Shown piece by piece: positions 5,614 through 7,142 of a stretch of DNA of 7,142 bases (positions within the stretch are counted from its first letter, which is position 1; each line of letters starts with the position of its first letter). A program made the translations under genes and the position numbers. The notes under the pieces are model-generated. The model did no database searches. It was not told the DNA's origin and saw only the letters and a program-made list of their open reading frames with translations. Source of the stretch: Chloroflexota bacterium (GTDB lineage: Bacteria > Chloroflexota > UBA6077). The stretch covers positions 1 through 7,142 of the forward strand of contig JAJYKO010000272.1 of the NCBI GenBank assembly GCA_021788565.1. Direction: 5' to 3'.

Positions 5614-5618
5614 CCTCC
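5614..5618 (-). promoter_or_regulatory. Ribosome binding site deciding the arsR start
   Basis: GGAGG is only 1 base from an in-frame ATG at 5612, too close for initiation, but 7 bases from the ATG at 5606, which is the usual distance. This favours 5606. Confidence 0.7.
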
Positions 5619-5636
5619 AGTTGCACAGAAGCCATA

Positions 5637-5652
5637 AGCATATGCGCATGCT
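5637..5652 (-). promoter_or_regulatory. Putative ArsR operator palindrome
   Basis: A 16-bp imperfect palindrome, minus strand AGCATGCGCATATGCT, has perfect 5-base arms (AGCAT/ATGCT). It abuts the -10 box and covers the expected transcription start, the position where a bound repressor would block RNA polymerase. ArsR-family operators are typically imperfect inverted repeats of this sort at this place. Binding is inferred. Confidence 0.6.
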
Positions 5653-5681
5653 AATATATTCTCGCGTGCTGGAGGAGTCAA
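5653..5681 (-). promoter_or_regulatory. Sigma-70 type promoter of the arsR operon
   Basis: On the minus strand TTGACT (5681-5676) and TATATT (5658-5653) are separated by exactly 17 bases. Both are one base off the consensus TTGACA and TATAAT. The start of transcription would fall near 5646, leaving a leader of about 40 bases before the arsR ATG. No promoter of similar quality was found in the gaps between the downstream genes, so this is probably the promoter for the whole run. Confidence 0.75.
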
Positions 5682-5684
5682 TCT

Positions 5685-5699
5685 GTTCGGGTGCCGAAC
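5685..5699. other. 15-bp perfect hairpin/palindrome just upstream of the -35 box
   Basis: GTTCGG (5685-5690) and CCGAAC (5694-5699) are exact inverted copies around a 3-base loop. The element ends 3 bases before the -35 hexamer. It may be a regulator site or the remains of a terminator for arsA; no T-run follows it on the minus strand. Confidence 0.45.
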
Positions 5700-5844
5700 T
5701 TAGGTCCAACTCAAATGGCCTGCGCCGGCTGACACGGGTGCAGGCAGCGCGGCAGTCTGCGTTGTCTGCCGTGATCGCCGGGGCGCGGCAGGTTCTCGGG
5801 CGTACCAGAGGCCCGCCGCGGAATCTCACACCCTCTCCTCGCCC

Positions 5845-7142
5845 TCAGTTGCGGCGCTCCCGTGCCAACGCGAGGAGCCTCTGCGTGCCTGTGGGCGGCT
5901 CGGGCTCCCAGGGCAATAGAGCGAAGCGGGAAGCGTACCGCCGCCTCACCTCCTCCACGAAGGGAATCTCCCGATTCCCGCGCTGGTGCAACACGGGATC
6001 AGTGGCCCCAGCGGCCGCCAGGCTCCGGTTTACGACCCAGCCGAAAGTCCCGATGCCCGCTCGCGTCAGATCCTCTTGGAGTCGAGCCGCTTCGTGCACC
6101 GGTGTTGCCTCAGGAAGCGTCACCAGCAGGACACGGGTGAACTCCGGGTCTCGCAGCCGGGGGAGCAGGCGCCGCACGTGGTCGGGCATGTCGCTCATGG
6201 TGCGCAACACCTCCCGGTGGTAGGCCTCGGCGGCATCCAGCAGCAGGAGGGTGTGGCCCGTCGGCGCGGTATCCACCACAACAAATCCGTCCTCCCCCCC
6301 GGCGACGACCTGCGCGAAGGCCCTGAACACCGCGATCTCCTCGGTGCACGGGGAGCGCAGATCCTCCTCCAGCAACGCCAGCCCCTGATGATCGAGCCCG
6401 CTTCCCGCCGTCGCCAGCACCTCATCGGTGTACTTCCGGGTCACGGCCTCGGGATCGATGCGGCTGACGGTCAGCCCCTCCATCCCGTCACCAACCGCGG
6501 CAGCGACGTGGGCAGCCGGATCCGTGGTGGTAAGGTGCACCCGGAAACCACGAGATGCTAGCTCCGTGGCGATGGCGGCTGCGACCGTCGTCTTCCCCAC
6601 TCCCCCCTTTCCCATGGTCATCACCACGCCGCGTCCCGAGGCCGCTATCTCGTCGATGAGGCGGCTGAGGGGAGCCGCATCCGGGCGCGCCGTGCCGTTC
6701 GAAGAGGGCGGAGCGAGGCTCCCAGTGCCGTTGGAAGCGGAAGCCAGAGCCCTGAGGCGCTCCACGCCCATGGGTGCGAAGGGAAGCAGCGGCACCTCGC
6801 TGCGGGGAAGCTGCGCCAGAGGTCCGTTCATCTCTCGCAGCGCCTCTCGCCCGAGCTCCTCCAACGCCAGCGCCAGCCGGTCGCCCGAATCGGTGGCCTT
6901 AAACACCCCGTTGATCACCAGGTGGTACCTGGCATCGGCCACCTGCCCCAACTCCCGCCAGGTCCGCCCGGCCTCCGTCAGCGCGGGTCCCTCCGGCCGG
7001 CTCACCAGGACTATGGTGGTGGCCGTGGGGTCTGAGAGGGTTTGTATGCTCGCCTCGTAGAGCGCCCGTTGTGAGCTGAGGCCCTCGAGCGGGCCAAGGC
7101 AGGAGGTGCCTGTGGTGTTGGTCGCAATAAAGCCGGTCCAGG
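5845..7142 (-). CDS. arsA: ArsA arsenite/antimonite-translocating ATPase (5' end cut by window)
   Basis: The frame stays open to the right edge, giving 431 visible residues; a GTG at 7005 is internal, because the residues before it still match ArsA. ArsA is the soluble ATPase that energises arsenite extrusion through ArsB. The visible part starts late in the first half with TSCLGPLEGL, whose cysteine (7099-7101) corresponds to Cys172 of the E. coli plasmid protein. A linker leads to the second half with the deviant Walker A GKGGVGKTT (6586-6612). LRSPCTEEIAVF follows, with its cysteine (6346-6348) matching Cys422, then the ArsA signature DTAPTGHTLLLLD (6235-6273). Two of the three known allosteric metal-binding cysteines are thus present; the third (Cys113) would lie outside the window. 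The stop is at 5845, and the gene belongs to a transcription unit entering from the right. Confidence 0.95.
   Translation of the reverse strand, partial: WTGFIATNTTGTSCLGPLEGLSSQRALYEASIQTLSDPTATTIVLVSRPEGPALTEAGRTWRELGQVADARYHLVINGVFKATDSGDRLALALEELGREALREMNGPLAQLPRSEVPLLPFAPMGVERLRALASASNGTGSLAPPSSNGTARPDAAPLSRLIDEIAASGRGVVMTMGKGGVGKTTVAAAIATELASRGFRVHLTTTDPAAHVAAAVGDGMEGLTVSRIDPEAVTRKYTDEVLATAGSGLDHQGLALLEEDLRSPCTEEIAVFRAFAQVVAGGEDGFVVVDTAPTGHTLLLLDAAEAYHREVLRTMSDMPDHVRRLLPRLRDPEFTRVLLVTLPEATPVHEAARLQEDLTRAGIGTFGWVVNRSLAAAGATDPVLHQRGNREIPFVEEVRRRYASRFALLPWEPEPPTGTQRLLALARERRN

Noticed and set aside
5607..5681. N-terminal extension of ArsR from TTG 5681
   Set aside because: It overlaps a near-consensus promoter and the operator palindrome, lacks a ribosome site, and adds residues unlike ArsR proteins.
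5785..5819. Nested GC-rich stem after arsA as an intrinsic terminator
   Set aside because: The stems are only 4 to 5 bp, the internal loop is large and no T-run follows.
5621..6223. 200-codon plus-strand open frame over arsA and the arsR promoter
   Set aside because: It is rich in Arg and Ser with no family features and is antisense to arsA; it looks like a shadow.

Overview
The window looks like chromosome from a high-GC anaerobic bacterium. The grounds are strong GGAGG-type ribosome sites throughout, a two-cluster ferredoxin, a radical SAM enzyme and a protein related to oxygen-sensitive 2-hydroxyacyl-CoA dehydratases. The phylum cannot be fixed from this sequence; Chloroflexota, Bacillota or Actinomycetota would all fit. 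Every gene I can support lies on the minus strand, so biological order runs from the right end of the window to the left.

Right end (7142 to 5845): the C-terminal two thirds or so of an ArsA arsenite-pump ATPase, open at the window edge. It includes the end of the first nucleotide-binding half and the complete second half. A non-coding gap follows (5844 to 5607). It carries a 15-bp perfect hairpin, a near-consensus sigma-70 promoter with 17-bp spacing, and a 16-bp imperfect palindrome over the expected transcription start. This promoter drives an ArsR-family repressor with a CVC thiolate motif (5606 to 5220).

Downstream of arsR is a tightly packed run of nine genes, several overlapping by 4 to 8 bases and most with a strong ribosome site. 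In order they encode: a GcvH-like lipoyl carrier, two DGC-type cysteine-rich putative zinc proteins (the second fused to an extra C-terminal domain), an OsmC-like protein lacking the second cysteine, a DUF2229/HgdB-like iron-sulfur protein, a 2[4Fe-4S] ferredoxin ending in three cysteines, an unrecognised 51-residue protein, a second stand-alone lipoyl domain of the E2 type, and a radical SAM/SPASM protein that runs off the left edge. The radical SAM protein resembles the maturases associated with tungsten aldehyde oxidoreductases.

The most interesting point is the operon as a whole. An arsenic-type thiolate sensor appears to control a set of proteins rich in thiols, lipoyl groups and Fe-S clusters, with no efflux pump, arsenate reductase or methyltransferase visible in it. 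Individual family calls are mostly solid; the joint function is unknown to me. Possible readings are a thiol-based arsenic or sulfur handling route, or the maturation and electron supply of an oxidoreductase encoded beyond the left edge.
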